Origin: Leptospira perolatii
GTDB taxonomy: Bacteria; Spirochaetota; Leptospiria; Leptospirales; Leptospiraceae
Direction of reading: 5' to 3'
DNA: 64,000 nucleotides
Assembly: GCF_002811875.1 (NCBI RefSeq)
Contig: NZ_NPDZ01000002.1
Location: 124,001 to 188,000 of the forward strand
Positions 8,758-18,600 of the stretch are shown in pieces. Positions within the stretch are counted from its first letter, which is position 1, and every line of letters begins with the position of its first letter. The notes beneath the pieces were generated by a model. That model ran no database searches, was not told the DNA's origin, and saw only the letters and a list, made by a program, of their open reading frames with translations. Made by a program: the position numbers and the translations under genes.

Positions 8758-10503
8758 ATGCTCAAAGGTATCATGAAATCTTCACGAAAGCGAAGAGTCG
8801 TAGAGTGGGGAGTCAATTTTCTTTCCTGGATTTCGCCGTTTGTAGGATTCGGGATCTTTTTTCCACTCGGTGTTTTGTTTGCCTTTCCGAAGAATCGAAA
8901 TGTTCGAAGAACTGCATTTTCTTCGCTAATATTGCAAGTCGGAATCCTTGCGATTCTTTATCCTTTAGAACTATGGTTATTGTTTTCGGAGAAAGGTGAG
9001 GAGGTCCTACGAGCCTTTCTTTTGCCGCTTACTGGATTCTTCAGTTATCTTTTTCTGCCCCCCGGATCCGAGACTCTATTTAACCAGGGAGAACATGCCG
9101 GCGGAGCAATTCTATTTTTATTCTTCTGGATCGGAATCCTACTAACCTTTTTGCAAAAAAGATTTGTACAGCATAGGGTCGAAGGAAGGGCATTTCACGG
9201 AAATAGATCGGATCCACTTATTTCTAGATTCGTATACAGACTCTTTGCTGTTTTGGGAGCATTAGTATTCACTCATTATATAGTGTTCGATGACACGAGT
9301 AAGGTACTCATGGCTCCTTACTCCGCTTTGCAAGATGCAGTCTGGGTGTTTTTTCCGAGCTTGCTCGCGATTTTGGGAATATTATCCGCAGGACATCCTC
9401 TAGTTTTCTTTCAAAACGTTTGGATGCAATTTTCCAAGCAAGACCGAGTCTCTCGAGCTTCTGAAACTGGAACAGGTCCTTCTTCTCTTAAGAAACAAAG
9501 GTATTCACTTGCTCGAGACTTGATCCTCCCTGGTTGGGGGCATATTTATTCTGGAAATCTATGGAGAGGGTTTCCGATTTTATTTATCTATTTATTGGTC
9601 TTACTTTTCTTCGCGGCTTTCTTCTTTTCTTGGCTAGAACCTGCATTCGGAATTCGTTATCTATTTTCTCTTGGGCTCAAGCCAGGGATCCCGGATAAGC
9701 AGTTTTTTTCGATCGCATCTTCTTTTGTTCCCTGGCTCTCAGGAATTTTCGCCTTACTAGTATTAAACAGTTTTTCTCGATGGCTGCTCAAACGCTCTTT
9801 CAGAATCAGGGAAGAACATGGCTTGAAACCCGGATTCGCGAACAATATTGCTTTCAGCGTACTTTTACACTTGGTGATTTTATCCTTAATCATGATCATT
9901 CCGGCGGTGATCAAACGCCAGAATCAGAAAAAAGAATCGGATCGTCCTCAGTCTCACTATTCTCCAGAAAATGTGGAGTACTACTTTATTGATCCAAATC
10001 TCCCGGACGAAGTACAGGGTTTAAATGGTGGAGTAATCACCGGTACGGAGACGCCTAACACCAATGTAGGCGAGAAGCTGCCTAACGAAAAACCTTCGGA
10101 TGAAGGGCGAGTAAAAGGAGATGTAAAGAGGATTCGAGGTAAGAAACTTCCTCCTACTTATTCGAATTACATTTCTGCAAAGATGAGGGCTTTCGAGTCA
10201 TTTATGGAATATTGGAAGACTGCGCCTCGGAATTATTCCTGCGTGGTCGCGTATACGATTACTCCCGAAGGAGAAGTCGTAGATGTGGAACTGATAGAAA
10301 ATTCTCCTTACCCCGAACAAGATCGAAGGACTCTCGAACTGATAGAAAACCTGTCGCCGATGATGCCTCCTCCTGACGTCAAGGGATACGTAAGAGTCAC
10401 AGAGCTATTTTGGAACGGCAGCATCAATCCAGAAAGCATGCCCACTAACCTTCAAAGCGATCTAGTCCAAATGTTTGACGGTCGTTATATGGAGGAACTA
10501 TGA
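8758..10503 (+). CDS. Polytopic membrane protein with TonB-like C-terminal domain
   Basis: A 581-residue protein. About residues 15-225 hold several hydrophobic segments. A second membrane block follows (ARDLILPGWGHIYSGNLWRG and neighbours, about 250-390). After a polar linker the C-terminal part (about 465-565) has SCVVAYTITPEGEVVDVELIENSPYPEQDRR, the TonB energy-transducer C-terminal pattern, placed in the periplasm. GGAGG directly abuts the first ATG; an inner ATG at 8773 is also possible. The stop overlaps the next gene (ATGA). I infer a link between inner-membrane and envelope processes; no precise role is known. Confidence 0.7.
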   Translation: MLKGIMKSSRKRRVVEWGVNFLSWISPFVGFGIFFPLGVLFAFPKNRNVRRTAFSSLILQVGILAILYPLELWLLFSEKGEEVLRAFLLPLTGFFSYLFLPPGSETLFNQGEHAGGAILFLFFWIGILLTFLQKRFVQHRVEGRAFHGNRSDPLISRFVYRLFAVLGALVFTHYIVFDDTSKVLMAPYSALQDAVWVFFPSLLAILGILSAGHPLVFFQNVWMQFSKQDRVSRASETGTGPSSLKKQRYSLARDLILPGWGHIYSGNLWRGFPILFIYLLVLLFFAAFFFSWLEPAFGIRYLFSLGLKPGIPDKQFFSIASSFVPWLSGIFALLVLNSFSRWLLKRSFRIREEHGLKPGFANNIAFSVLLHLVILSLIMIIPAVIKRQNQKKESDRPQSHYSPENVEYYFIDPNLPDEVQGLNGGVITGTETPNTNVGEKLPNEKPSDEGRVKGDVKRIRGKKLPPTYSNYISAKMRAFESFMEYWKTAPRNYSCVVAYTITPEGEVVDVELIENSPYPEQDRRTLELIENLSPMMPPPDVKGYVRVTELFWNGSINPESMPTNLQSDLVQMFDGRYMEEL

Positions 10504-11288
10504 GCGTCCAGATACTTTCCGTTTTGAGCATACTTCCTTGGGGGTTCATATTGGTCTATCTGCATCCGAAGAACTCGGTACAGAGGGTAGTCCTTTTGAT
10601 AATCGCCTCGCTCGCGTTAGGCTGGCTCTCTACAGAGCTTGTTCTTGCGATTCACGATTTTTTGTGGCCGGACGTTCCCGTAATGGGACAGGGTAAAAAA
10701 CCTCAAGGGCATATTTTGACCCAAACCGCGCATATCGCATTCGTGCAGGCGGGAATGATGGAAGAAGCCTGCAAATCTATTTTAATATTAGGCTTTTCTT
10801 ATTTAGTTTCGTACAATCGAAAGGCAAAATATTTTTATTCCGATGTAGTTTTGATCGGAGGATTTGTGGCGCTCGGTTTTGCGGGAGTCGAGAATTTCCA
10901 GTACATTAGTGGAGCGAATGAGCTGGAAAGGGTGCCTATGTTCGTAGGGAGGACCTTAAAATCCACAAACGCACATTTATTGATCAATCTATGCTTTGTG
11001 CTATTTTTATTAAAGAGCAATCTAAAGGCTCCTTCTGAAAAACTCTTCTATTTGTTCCGAGCGTTTTTGCTGGCCGTAGTCCAGCACGGGTTGTTCGATT
11101 TTTTTGTCCTGCCTAACGCTAGATTCGGATCTTGGGTTGCGACTTCTTTGTTCGTAGGAATTTGGGTTTGGGTCGTTAAGGATTATAGAAAGTATACGGA
11201 AAGATTCCAGTTTGTATCACCGGAAAACTTAGGTGACGGAGAGGGTGGCAAACCTAATTTGTCCTTAGAGAATCCGAGTGAAGTATAA
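10500..11288 (+). CDS. PrsW-family intramembrane metalloprotease
   Basis: This 262-residue polytopic membrane protein has the PrsW signature residues in order: MMEEACKS (E88, E89), FAGVENF (E131), NAHL (H159) and HGLFDFF (H196, D200). Proteins of this family are glutamic/metallo-type intramembrane proteases; the best-studied, Bacillus PrsW, cleaves an anti-sigma factor. It is translationally coupled (ATGA) to the TonB-like gene and overlaps prmA by 11 bases. GGAGGAACT precedes the ATG. The substrate is unknown; no anti-sigma gene is adjacent. Confidence 0.85.
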   Translation: MSVQILSVLSILPWGFILVYLHPKNSVQRVVLLIIASLALGWLSTELVLAIHDFLWPDVPVMGQGKKPQGHILTQTAHIAFVQAGMMEEACKSILILGFSYLVSYNRKAKYFYSDVVLIGGFVALGFAGVENFQYISGANELERVPMFVGRTLKSTNAHLLINLCFVLFLLKSNLKAPSEKLFYLFRAFLLAVVQHGLFDFFVLPNARFGSWVATSLFVGIWVWVVKDYRKYTERFQFVSPENLGDGEGGKPNLSLENPSEV

Positions 11289-12189
11289 AGAAGTAAAGGT
11301 ATCTCTCCCAAAAGATTTTGCCGAAGAATTTTCTGCCCTGCTCGAGGAATGGCAGGTCGCCGGTTATTACGAGATATTATTCGACAGAGAGGAAGCGAGA
11401 AAGCCTGGAGAAGAGATCATTTCGGATATGACTCCAATCCGAATTTATCTAGCCGAAGACGATTCCCTAAACGAAGCAAAGATTTGGATTTATTTAAAGG
11501 CGAGGGCCCACGACCAAGCTTTTGCAGAATCTAGATGGATAGAGACCAAGGATTACGAAGAAGCTTATAAAGAATTTTATAAACCGTTTTCGATCGGAGT
11601 ATTCTGGGTAGTTCCTACTTGGGAAAAGGAATCCTGGAAGAAAGGCGAAAGACCGGAAGAAGCAAATTCTAAGGTTCCGATTTATATCAATCCGGGATTA
11701 GCTTTTGGAACCGGACACCACGAAACTACCCGTCTCGTATTATCTCGATTAGGTGATTTGGATCTAAAAAATGCAAAGGTGGCCGACATCGGTACTGGTT
11801 CGGGCATACTCGCGGTAGGAATCGCGAAATTGGGAGCAACCAAAATAGATGCAGTCGATGTGGATCCGAACGCAGTAAAGTCTGCGATTTTTAACCGGGA
11901 CGAAAATGAAATACCCGAGAACACTCTCTCTGTCAGCGAAGGCGGGTTTGACACGGAAAATATTCAGGAATCCGAATATGATCTTGCGATCGCGAATATT
12001 ACTTTTGCAGTTCTGAAGGCGAATATAGAAAGAATCGCTTCTTTAAAAACGAATCATTTTTTGTTCAGCGGAGTGATTACTGAAAGAAAAGGCGAGTTTC
12101 TGGGTTTGCTCAAACAATACTTGGGCGGAACGCTGTTATTCGAAAAATCCTGGAATGGTTGGGAGCTGATCGAATGGAAAAGGTCTTAG
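11278..12189 (+). CDS. prmA: Ribosomal protein L11 methyltransferase
   Basis: This 303-residue protein starts with GTG inside the end of the PrsW-like gene. NPGLAFGTGHHETTRLVL is the PrmA-specific motif, followed by the SAM-binding VADIGTGSGILAVGIAKLGA and DVDPNAVKSA, and by AIANITFAVL (the NPPY-like region). The enzyme trimethylates L11 in the cytosol. The N-terminal substrate-recognition domain (about residues 1-110) is present and divergent. Confidence 0.95.
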   Translation: MKYKEVKVSLPKDFAEEFSALLEEWQVAGYYEILFDREEARKPGEEIISDMTPIRIYLAEDDSLNEAKIWIYLKARAHDQAFAESRWIETKDYEEAYKEFYKPFSIGVFWVVPTWEKESWKKGERPEEANSKVPIYINPGLAFGTGHHETTRLVLSRLGDLDLKNAKVADIGTGSGILAVGIAKLGATKIDAVDVDPNAVKSAIFNRDENEIPENTLSVSEGGFDTENIQESEYDLAIANITFAVLKANIERIASLKTNHFLFSGVITERKGEFLGLLKQYLGGTLLFEKSWNGWELIEWKRS

Positions 12190-12342
12190 CTCCCAGATGT
12201 GATTCAGCGGAAAGAATCGAAATGATTCTGTCAGGCGAATTAGTGGAATATAAGACAGCTGAAATTCTAAGTTCACGGAACTTTTAAATTCATAAAATCT
12301 AAACTTCTCAAGGAAGCTAAAAGCTAGGAAAAAGAGGAAATA

Positions 12343-13338
12343 ATGAAACATTACGATGTGTTCGGTGTCGGTAACGCTCTGGTAGATATACTTGTGATGA
12401 CCGATGATATGTTTATTAAAAATCTGGGTTGGAACAAGGGAATTATGACCCTCGTAGATTCGGAAACGCAAGGGAATGTATTAACAGCGCTTGCGGACAA
12501 AAAGAAAGAGCTCCGTTCCGGAGGCAGCGCTGCTAATACGATGATCGCATTGGCAAATTCGGGCGGTACAGGAACCTACACCGGAAAAGTTTCCGAAGAT
12601 ACTTACGGCGAATTTTATAAAAAGGATATGGAAGCCGCTGGCATCTTGTTCGAGGTGCAACCAGTGAAAGAAGGTCATACAGGAACTTGTGTGATCTTGA
12701 CTACTCCGGATGCGGAAAGAACCATGCTGACTCACTTGGGGATTTCTTCTACATTACAAAAATCGGATATAGATTTAGAGAGGCTGAAAGCTTCCAAATT
12801 TAGCTATGTCGAAGGTTATCTCTGGGATGGGCCTAGTACCAAAGATGCTTGCCTTCTGACAATGGAAGAGTCGAAAAAGTCAGGAGTCAAAGTGGCTTTT
12901 ACATATAGTGATCCGTTTTGCGTGAATCGGTCTAGAGAAGATTTTATCCGCCTGACAAAAGATTATTGCGACGTAGTGTTTTGCAACGCTGACGAAGCTA
13001 AGGCGCTTGCCAATACGAACTCGAAAGAAGATGCGATCAAATTCATCTCTTCTCTCTGTCCGAATGTATTTATGACCGACAGCGAAAATGGAGCGTTTGT
13101 AGGAGAGACTGGAAGTATCCGACATGTTTCTGGTTTTCCTGCCGAAAAACTTTTAGATACAACTGGAGCCGGGGATTGCTTTTCAGCAGGAGTATTGTAC
13201 GGATTAACTCATGGTTACTCTTTAGAAAGATCCGCGAAGTGGGGAAATTACGTTGCGTCTAGGATCGTTCAGGAAATCGGCCCGAGACTGGTTGTTCGGC
13301 TACTCGGAAGACAGGACGAAATTTTAGGGGCAGCTTAA
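12343..13338 (+). CDS. PfkB-family kinase, probably adenosine kinase
   Basis: A 331-residue ribokinase-fold protein. It begins DVFGVGNALVDILVMTDD, has the substrate-binding RSGGSAANTMIALANSGG and the PfkB signature DTTGAGDCFSAGVLYGLTHG, where the GAGD Asp is the catalytic base. The closest family resemblance is to bacterial adenosine/nucleoside kinases, but sugar kinases share these motifs, so the substrate is inferred. AAGAGGAAATA precedes the ATG. Its last 15 bases overlap the convergent lipoprotein gene. Confidence 0.85.
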   Translation: MKHYDVFGVGNALVDILVMTDDMFIKNLGWNKGIMTLVDSETQGNVLTALADKKKELRSGGSAANTMIALANSGGTGTYTGKVSEDTYGEFYKKDMEAAGILFEVQPVKEGHTGTCVILTTPDAERTMLTHLGISSTLQKSDIDLERLKASKFSYVEGYLWDGPSTKDACLLTMEESKKSGVKVAFTYSDPFCVNRSREDFIRLTKDYCDVVFCNADEAKALANTNSKEDAIKFISSLCPNVFMTDSENGAFVGETGSIRHVSGFPAEKLLDTTGAGDCFSAGVLYGLTHGYSLERSAKWGNYVASRIVQEIGPRLVVRLLGRQDEILGAA

Positions 13339-14607
13339 GGAAACACTGACCGTTGATCCCGGATTTTCCGGAACCGAAAACGTAGTTTCGTTTACGATCG
13401 TGTCCGGAAATCCATCCCTGCGTGCTGTGTCCGAGAGGCAGATAAGTCGGTAGGTTCCGGGCATGATGTATTTGATCGGTGTAGTTCCCGAAAGCGCCGG
13501 AGACGCGATCAGCGGAAGTTTTTGCAGGATGTTTTGCTCTAATGGCCGAAAGATCGCGTAATAGTGCAGCTTGGAGCCGGTCCCACCTGTGATCGCAAGT
13601 TTTGATGCCTTGTCCGGATAAATGACTCTAGCTCTAGATAAAATATCTCCTCCGATATCAGTTTCTCCCTGGTGATCCACCTTCCAATCGCTCACAGAGA
13701 TTAGAGTAGCATTGGTTCCGTTGTTGAGACTGAAGGAATGAACCATTAGATTTTCTTTAAGGTTCATTCTTACTTCAAAAATATAAGGATCAAAGCCAGG
13801 CTTGAATCCCATATCGTCTTCTCCTATTTGCACTTGGTACAATAATGGAAAAACCAAAGGCGGATACAGATTTTTGTCCGAAGAACTTGTTCTCGGAGCG
13901 TATGCCATTCTTGGGACGATATTGAATCCGTACACAGGATAGTTGTCAAAGAATGTGACCTTGGTTAAGTCAATGCCAGGCAAAATTCCCCAGCCTGTAA
14001 TCAAAGAACGGATGAATATTCCAGTATAATAATATTGCGTTGGAAGGTCGAGGAAACCTGAGCCGGAAGTAGGATCATTGGAAGGGTAGGCGGCTCCTTC
14101 TCCATTGAAAAGCTGAATGAACTTAAATTCGCCGTTCTGTTCACGGCATGTATTCGAGTTTAGTGTATAAGGAACATTGCAATATACTTCCCGATTCGGC
14201 GCGATATTATCCCAAAACGATTGAGATCCCTTTGCATCCCGAATCTGTGAAAGATCCCCTAATCCTTTTTGGTATTTAGAGGAAAGTCGGATCTCCCCAA
14301 TATCTATATAAATCGGAAGATCCTTCGCCGCAGGAAGTCCGGAAAAATTGTGGGCAGGATCTCCACCTGTGCCGGTAGAATCCACATAGAACTGACCGGA
14401 ACCGTTATCGTAATCGGTCATCGCAAGAGGATTGTCTGTTGCGTAAGTCGCTTTGACCAAGAGCAGCATCCTATTATTAAAAAGAGTGCTTACCACAGGA
14501 TTATCTGTAGCATTCCCTTGCCAATCACCGATTTTACACTGCATAGTTAGGAATAAAATCAGTACGACTACCATAGACGTTCTCATTTTTGCAAAGAAGC
14601 GGCTCAT
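13324..14607 (-). CDS. Lipoprotein, unknown function
   Basis: This 427-residue protein has a hydrophobic N terminus ending LTMQC (Cys24), an acceptable but loose spirochaetal lipobox. The remainder is rich in Gly, Asn, Pro and Tyr and looks like a beta-rich exported protein; I recognise no domain. The ATG overlaps the stop of the gene upstream (ATGA), placing it last in the operon DUF2225-truA-envelope protein-lipoprotein. An inner ATG (MRTSMVVV) seven codons in would also retain the signal. Confidence 0.75.
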   Translation of the reverse strand: MSRFFAKMRTSMVVVLILFLTMQCKIGDWQGNATDNPVVSTLFNNRMLLLVKATYATDNPLAMTDYDNGSGQFYVDSTGTGGDPAHNFSGLPAAKDLPIYIDIGEIRLSSKYQKGLGDLSQIRDAKGSQSFWDNIAPNREVYCNVPYTLNSNTCREQNGEFKFIQLFNGEGAAYPSNDPTSGSGFLDLPTQYYYTGIFIRSLITGWGILPGIDLTKVTFFDNYPVYGFNIVPRMAYAPRTSSSDKNLYPPLVFPLLYQVQIGEDDMGFKPGFDPYIFEVRMNLKENLMVHSFSLNNGTNATLISVSDWKVDHQGETDIGGDILSRARVIYPDKASKLAITGGTGSKLHYYAIFRPLEQNILQKLPLIASPALSGTTPIKYIMPGTYRLICLSDTARRDGFPDTIVNETTFSVPENPGSTVSVSLSCP

Positions 14608-15419
14608 ATAAAAACGCTCACCATCAGGCCGAAATGAAAGAACTCAGTATCCACCTTCCTGTAGTAGTTAGGATTACTCAGGCGGGGATCTTCTCCCGGG
14701 CCTCTGTACGGATATTTGGTTTCAGGTGGCAGGCTTAAATTGGACTCGTAGATTTTATTGTAGTCTACCCGAATTCCGATCCTGATTTTCTTTCCTGCGA
14801 TAAAACTGGCTTCGAATCCTCCGTACAAAGTATGGTCCCAGCGCGCAGTATTCGCCGGTCTTGCGACCACGTAAGTTTCTCCCCCTCCCAATTTCACGAT
14901 AAACGAAATCGGAAGGTCAAAAGGAAGTTTGTAGCACAGAGCTGTATAGACCGGAACCGTAGTTAAGGCTCTTTCGGATCTGGAAAGGAAGTTCGCATAA
15001 TAAGTACCGAACTCCAGATAAAATATCCAAGGCCAAGGAATTCTAAAAAATATTCCCGCGCCCAAAGTGGTATCCAAGATTTTTTGGGATTCCGTGCCTG
15101 GAAGTGGATTCGAAGCCCCGACCCAGAATCCGATTTCTGGCTTACGATTGTCAAAGAAGGCCGGGATTTCCTCTTCCTCTTCGGTTTCTCCTTCGGCTTT
15201 TTCAGAACGGGTCAGTCCGGAGGAGGGTAGGTTTCCGGCCTGAGACAGAAATCTATAACCTGAATTGGAATTTGTTTTGGGGCTACCGAAAAGAGTAGAA
15301 TCTCCGGGTAGTCTAAATCCGCCCAAATATTCCAAGGCAGATTTTCCGAGCTGGCCCGGAAACGCAAATCCAGCAGAAAATGGAAACGCGAACAAAATCA
15401 GTGCAAGGAATCGAGTCAT
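14604..15419 (-). CDS. Exported probable outer-membrane protein
   Basis: This 271-residue protein has a signal peptide of about 19 residues (MTRFLALILFAFPFSAGFA). After a low-complexity acidic patch (GETEEEEEIP), alternating strands rich in aromatic and Gly residues run to the end (for example IPWPWIFYLEFGTYYANF and HTLYGGFEASFIAGKKIRIGI), with a terminal Phe two residues from the end, suggesting a small beta-barrel. It starts inside the end of truA (ATGA) and overlaps the lipoprotein gene downstream in the same way. No named family. Confidence 0.7.
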   Translation of the reverse strand: MTRFLALILFAFPFSAGFAFPGQLGKSALEYLGGFRLPGDSTLFGSPKTNSNSGYRFLSQAGNLPSSGLTRSEKAEGETEEEEEIPAFFDNRKPEIGFWVGASNPLPGTESQKILDTTLGAGIFFRIPWPWIFYLEFGTYYANFLSRSERALTTVPVYTALCYKLPFDLPISFIVKLGGGETYVVARPANTARWDHTLYGGFEASFIAGKKIRIGIRVDYNKIYESNLSLPPETKYPYRGPGEDPRLSNPNYYRKVDTEFFHFGLMVSVFI

Positions 15420-16258
15420 TCGTTCGGGCTCCTTGGCTCGACGATTTTTGCGGATTCGTACAATTCCTGGATTTGAGGAAACGATGCATAGGACGCTTTC
15501 AAAAAATATAATGCGTATGGTGGAAGAGTAATCCCAGCTACTGTTCTGTCTTTCGAGGATATGATTTCCAATATATTCGTCTCTGTTCGCTTACCGGTTG
15601 CAATTTCCAGAAGTGTTCCGGTCAGAATTCGAATCATATTATGGAGAAATCCATTTGCCCTGATCCGAATCCGAAGCAATCCGAATTCGTGTTCGGATAC
15701 TTCTACACTTGCATCATAAATGACCCGAATTGTAGTCCTTCCGTTCCTGAGCGAGCTCGCTTTTGCAAGGCTCTTAAAATCGTGTTTTCCTTTTAATAGT
15801 TCCAGTTCTTCTCGTAAGCGGGAAACGTCAATCCGATGTTGGTACCAAAATGCTCGGTTTTTCCAAGTAGGTCTCGGGTAACGAGTATTCAAAAGCAGAT
15901 ATTCGTATTCTCTCGAAGTGCAAGAAAACTGAGCATTGAAGGTGGTCGGAACTTCGCACATAGAAAGCACAGAAACTCCCGGATCCGTAAGCGCATTCAT
16001 GCTCAGTAAAAAGCGAGCCTCGTCCAAGATCGGAAACGGAGAACGAAAATTGATCACCATTCCTTTTGCATGAACCCCGGTGTCGGTTCTGCCTGCTCCG
16101 TAAATTCTGGAAGGAATTTTGAGTAAGGTAAGAAGTGCCCTCTCTATACTTTCCTGGACTGTAGGAGACTGCCTCTGGGATTGATAACCGTAGAAAGCGA
16201 GTCCGTCGTATTCGAGAAGAAGTGCGTAATTTCGGGAGGCTTCGGAGAGTTCGGTCAT
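15416..16258 (-). CDS. truA: tRNA pseudouridine(38-40) synthase
   Basis: This 280-residue enzyme isomerises uridines 38-40 of the tRNA anticodon stem. YALLLEYDGLAFYGYQSQ opens the protein, YGAGRTDTGVHAKGMVINF contains the catalytic Asp (RTDTGVHA), and RIRANGFLHNMIRILTGTLLEIATG is the conserved C-terminal TruA motif. It is coupled by ATGA to the envelope-protein gene, an unrelated function. Confidence 0.96.
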   Translation of the reverse strand: MTELSEASRNYALLLEYDGLAFYGYQSQRQSPTVQESIERALLTLLKIPSRIYGAGRTDTGVHAKGMVINFRSPFPILDEARFLLSMNALTDPGVSVLSMCEVPTTFNAQFSCTSREYEYLLLNTRYPRPTWKNRAFWYQHRIDVSRLREELELLKGKHDFKSLAKASSLRNGRTTIRVIYDASVEVSEHEFGLLRIRIRANGFLHNMIRILTGTLLEIATGKRTETNILEIISSKDRTVAGITLPPYALYFLKASYASFPQIQELYESAKIVEPRSPNE

Positions 16259-16296
16259 TCGAATTCAAAGAGAACCCTAGAATCGGGATCCAAACT

Positions 16297-17178
16297 CTAT
16301 TTTTCCCCTCCCATCGCCTCGATCAACTTGTTGTACTCATCGTAGAGTTCTTTTGCCATATCGATGATGACGGAAGGTTTGGATTTGGAGGCTTTACCGG
16401 AACCATATAACCTGGATAAGGTTCTCTTTGCTCTCACCAATAAGTTCAGCTTGGACTGAGCATCACTTGCGAGCTCATCCTTGAATTTCATAGTTAAATA
16501 AGCGGATAAGTAGATTACTCCATCAAATCCCCAGTTTTTATCCGTATCCGGTCCTAAGATATAGGAAGCAGATTCTACCGGCTCGGATCCGGATTGCATG
16601 ATTTCCATGGTTTCTGTATACCAGCCGGCAGATTTTTGGTACAAAAGGTCTCGGATCTTGTCATATCCCATATTCGGGAATTCTGCATTTAGGTCATCGT
16701 AGTACCAAGCTCCCCTTACCGCACAAACTGCTTTTTTTGGGGTAGGCGCCACGTTGACCTTGCGCGCTTGGTAACATTCAATGGAAAGTAAGTAGGAAGC
16801 CGCACCTAATACTAGATTTCTGTCCTGATAGAAATCCAGGGGTCCCATAATTAATTCGATATTTTTCCGCCTAGCATCTGCACTTTCCTTAAACTTGGTA
16901 TTTTCTTCCGCGTCCAGGAGAGACCAATCTTTGGGGAAACAGGTGTACAAGCAGCGAGGGCAAACATTCAAAACATAATCATTCGGATTTACTCTTCCGA
17001 ACTTCTTGTTCTTTTCGTACAATCTTCTTAGTTCTTGGGTGAGTTTTCCGGCGATTAGCCTTCCTCCCCCCTGAAACATATTCTCTTTTTGGTGAACTTC
17101 ACTGCAAACCGGGCAAACTGTGTCTTCTTTAGCACGAAAGGAGATTTTTTTACCTTGGGCGAGTGCGATGGCTGTCAT
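16297..17178 (-). CDS. DUF2225 zinc-ribbon protein
   Basis: This 293-residue protein has two CxxC pairs (CPVC near residue 22 and CPRC near residue 73), which would form a zinc site, and the DUF2225 motif NPNDYVLNVCPRCLYTCFPKDW. The C-terminal two thirds are helical and TPR-like, ending in an ALYDEYNKLIEAM-type helix. DUF2225 proteins are common in spirochaetes, firmicutes and others, with no agreed function. It is the first gene of the truA operon and diverges from the gene at 17326. Confidence 0.85.
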   Translation of the reverse strand: MTAIALAQGKKISFRAKEDTVCPVCSEVHQKENMFQGGGRLIAGKLTQELRRLYEKNKKFGRVNPNDYVLNVCPRCLYTCFPKDWSLLDAEENTKFKESADARRKNIELIMGPLDFYQDRNLVLGAASYLLSIECYQARKVNVAPTPKKAVCAVRGAWYYDDLNAEFPNMGYDKIRDLLYQKSAGWYTETMEIMQSGSEPVESASYILGPDTDKNWGFDGVIYLSAYLTMKFKDELASDAQSKLNLLVRAKRTLSRLYGSGKASKSKPSVIIDMAKELYDEYNKLIEAMGGEK

Positions 17179-17325
17179 TTGTAAGTTTGCTCTATAAATT
17201 CCGGAAAAAACCTTCCAGAACCCGTCAATTCTCGCCCTATTCTAACCGATAGACTAGGAAGAAAAGCACGATTTTCGTGTTGAACCAGGTCTCCTCGGAG
17301 GAGATAGTAAGGAAAAGGTCCGCAA

Positions 17326-18444
17326 ATGAAGAAACTTCTCGTTTTACCTATAGTGATCCTGCTCTTACCTGCATTTCTATATGGAGAAGCCGTATCCAGT
17401 AAGGCGTATAAAAAGCGGGTCGAATTGTTAACCTATTTACGAGAACTGGAACCTATCGTAAAAAATTATCCAGGAGAGCCGAAGTCTTCCCAAAACCAGG
17501 GAAACCAAGGGCAGAATAACCAAACCTCCGAAGACGGAGATAGGCTCGTTAAATATAAAGAGCTGAAAAGACTCTACCAAGAAGGGCTATTATATTTCTT
17601 TGAAGGAAACCATGTAAACTCCTACAGACGTTTTCTGGAAGCTCAGCTAGGAATGGAGCAACTCTTGGAAGAGCTTTCGCAAGCTTATGTAGAACGCTCC
17701 GAAGAGCTAATGAAGCTAGCGATAGAGAGAAAAAATCCAAATAATCCCGAAGATCGTGCGTTAGTCGACATCTCGGTAGAATACAGCAAGAGCAGTTATC
17801 TCAGAGCAGACATCAAAGAGAATCGCGAGGCCCCTTTTACTCGTAGGATGTACAATCCAAGAGAGTACCACTACGTAACAAACAAAGATACAATCGAAAA
17901 AAATATGGAGCTCGGTTATAGATTCTTGGGCGAAGCAAAGAATGCTCGCAACAATGCTCTGAAGATTGAAAAGCATTTGGAGAAACACCAAAAGCTCCAA
18001 CCAAGTCATCGTAAACACAGAATCGAGATGTATTTCGGAGCAATCAATCTTTGCCGGGATGCAAAGTCAAACGCGATCAATATTTTCAAACTGAAATATC
18101 CATACGATAATTATTATATTCTAAGGTCTGATGCCAAAACAGAAGAGCTGAAGAACGAGTATGGAGAGGTTACTGCAGCGGAAGTGGTTTCTTTGGAAGG
18201 AGTTACTTACGACTTCAGCCAAAATCCGACACTTCGTTTGGACAATCGTATGAGTCCGATCTTTGACAGAAGAATCCCAGACGAGTACAGAAAGGATGCT
18301 GTCGACGTCTTAGGAAGGGTGTACGCGGATGAAGTGAACAACAGACTTTATCTGAGATGGGATCCAGAAAAACGTAAGCAATTGCTCGGAGATAAGAAGC
18401 CTCCAGGCTTAAAAGGATCTCAACCAAAACCTGCCGGGCAGTAA
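17326..18444 (+). CDS. Exported helical protein, unknown function
   Basis: A 372-residue protein with a clear signal peptide (residues 1-20, cleavage near LYGEA). A Gln/Asn-rich linker follows at about 52-68, then a mostly helical, charged body (GLLYFFEGNHVNSYRRFLEAQLGMEQLLEELSQAY) of TPR-like character, and a C-terminal Pro/Lys tail. AAGGAAAAGG precedes the ATG. I recognise no named family. It is probably periplasmic. Confidence 0.7.
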   Translation: MKKLLVLPIVILLLPAFLYGEAVSSKAYKKRVELLTYLRELEPIVKNYPGEPKSSQNQGNQGQNNQTSEDGDRLVKYKELKRLYQEGLLYFFEGNHVNSYRRFLEAQLGMEQLLEELSQAYVERSEELMKLAIERKNPNNPEDRALVDISVEYSKSSYLRADIKENREAPFTRRMYNPREYHYVTNKDTIEKNMELGYRFLGEAKNARNNALKIEKHLEKHQKLQPSHRKHRIEMYFGAINLCRDAKSNAINIFKLKYPYDNYYILRSDAKTEELKNEYGEVTAAEVVSLEGVTYDFSQNPTLRLDNRMSPIFDRRIPDEYRKDAVDVLGRVYADEVNNRLYLRWDPEKRKQLLGDKKPPGLKGSQPKPAGQ

Positions 18445-18458
18445 GTAAATTCTCCTGA

Positions 18459-18485
18459 GAGCTTCCGCCCTTTCGGGCGGAGCTC
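18459..18485 (+). terminator. Probable terminator hairpin
   Basis: GAGCTTCCGCCC pairs with GGGCGGAGCTC across a TTTC loop (one bulged T). The stem is strong but is not followed by a T run, so it may act as a terminator or as an mRNA 3' end protector. It lies 15 bases after the preceding stop. Confidence 0.5.
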
Positions 18486-18600
18486 AAATCCCGAATACTG
18501 TTCAATATTTGTTCTGCTTTTCCCCTCCGATTGCTGCGCCTAGTCATATATAGAAGAAATTGCTTTTCAGTCTTAGGCGCATTTGCAAGGATTGCCCATC

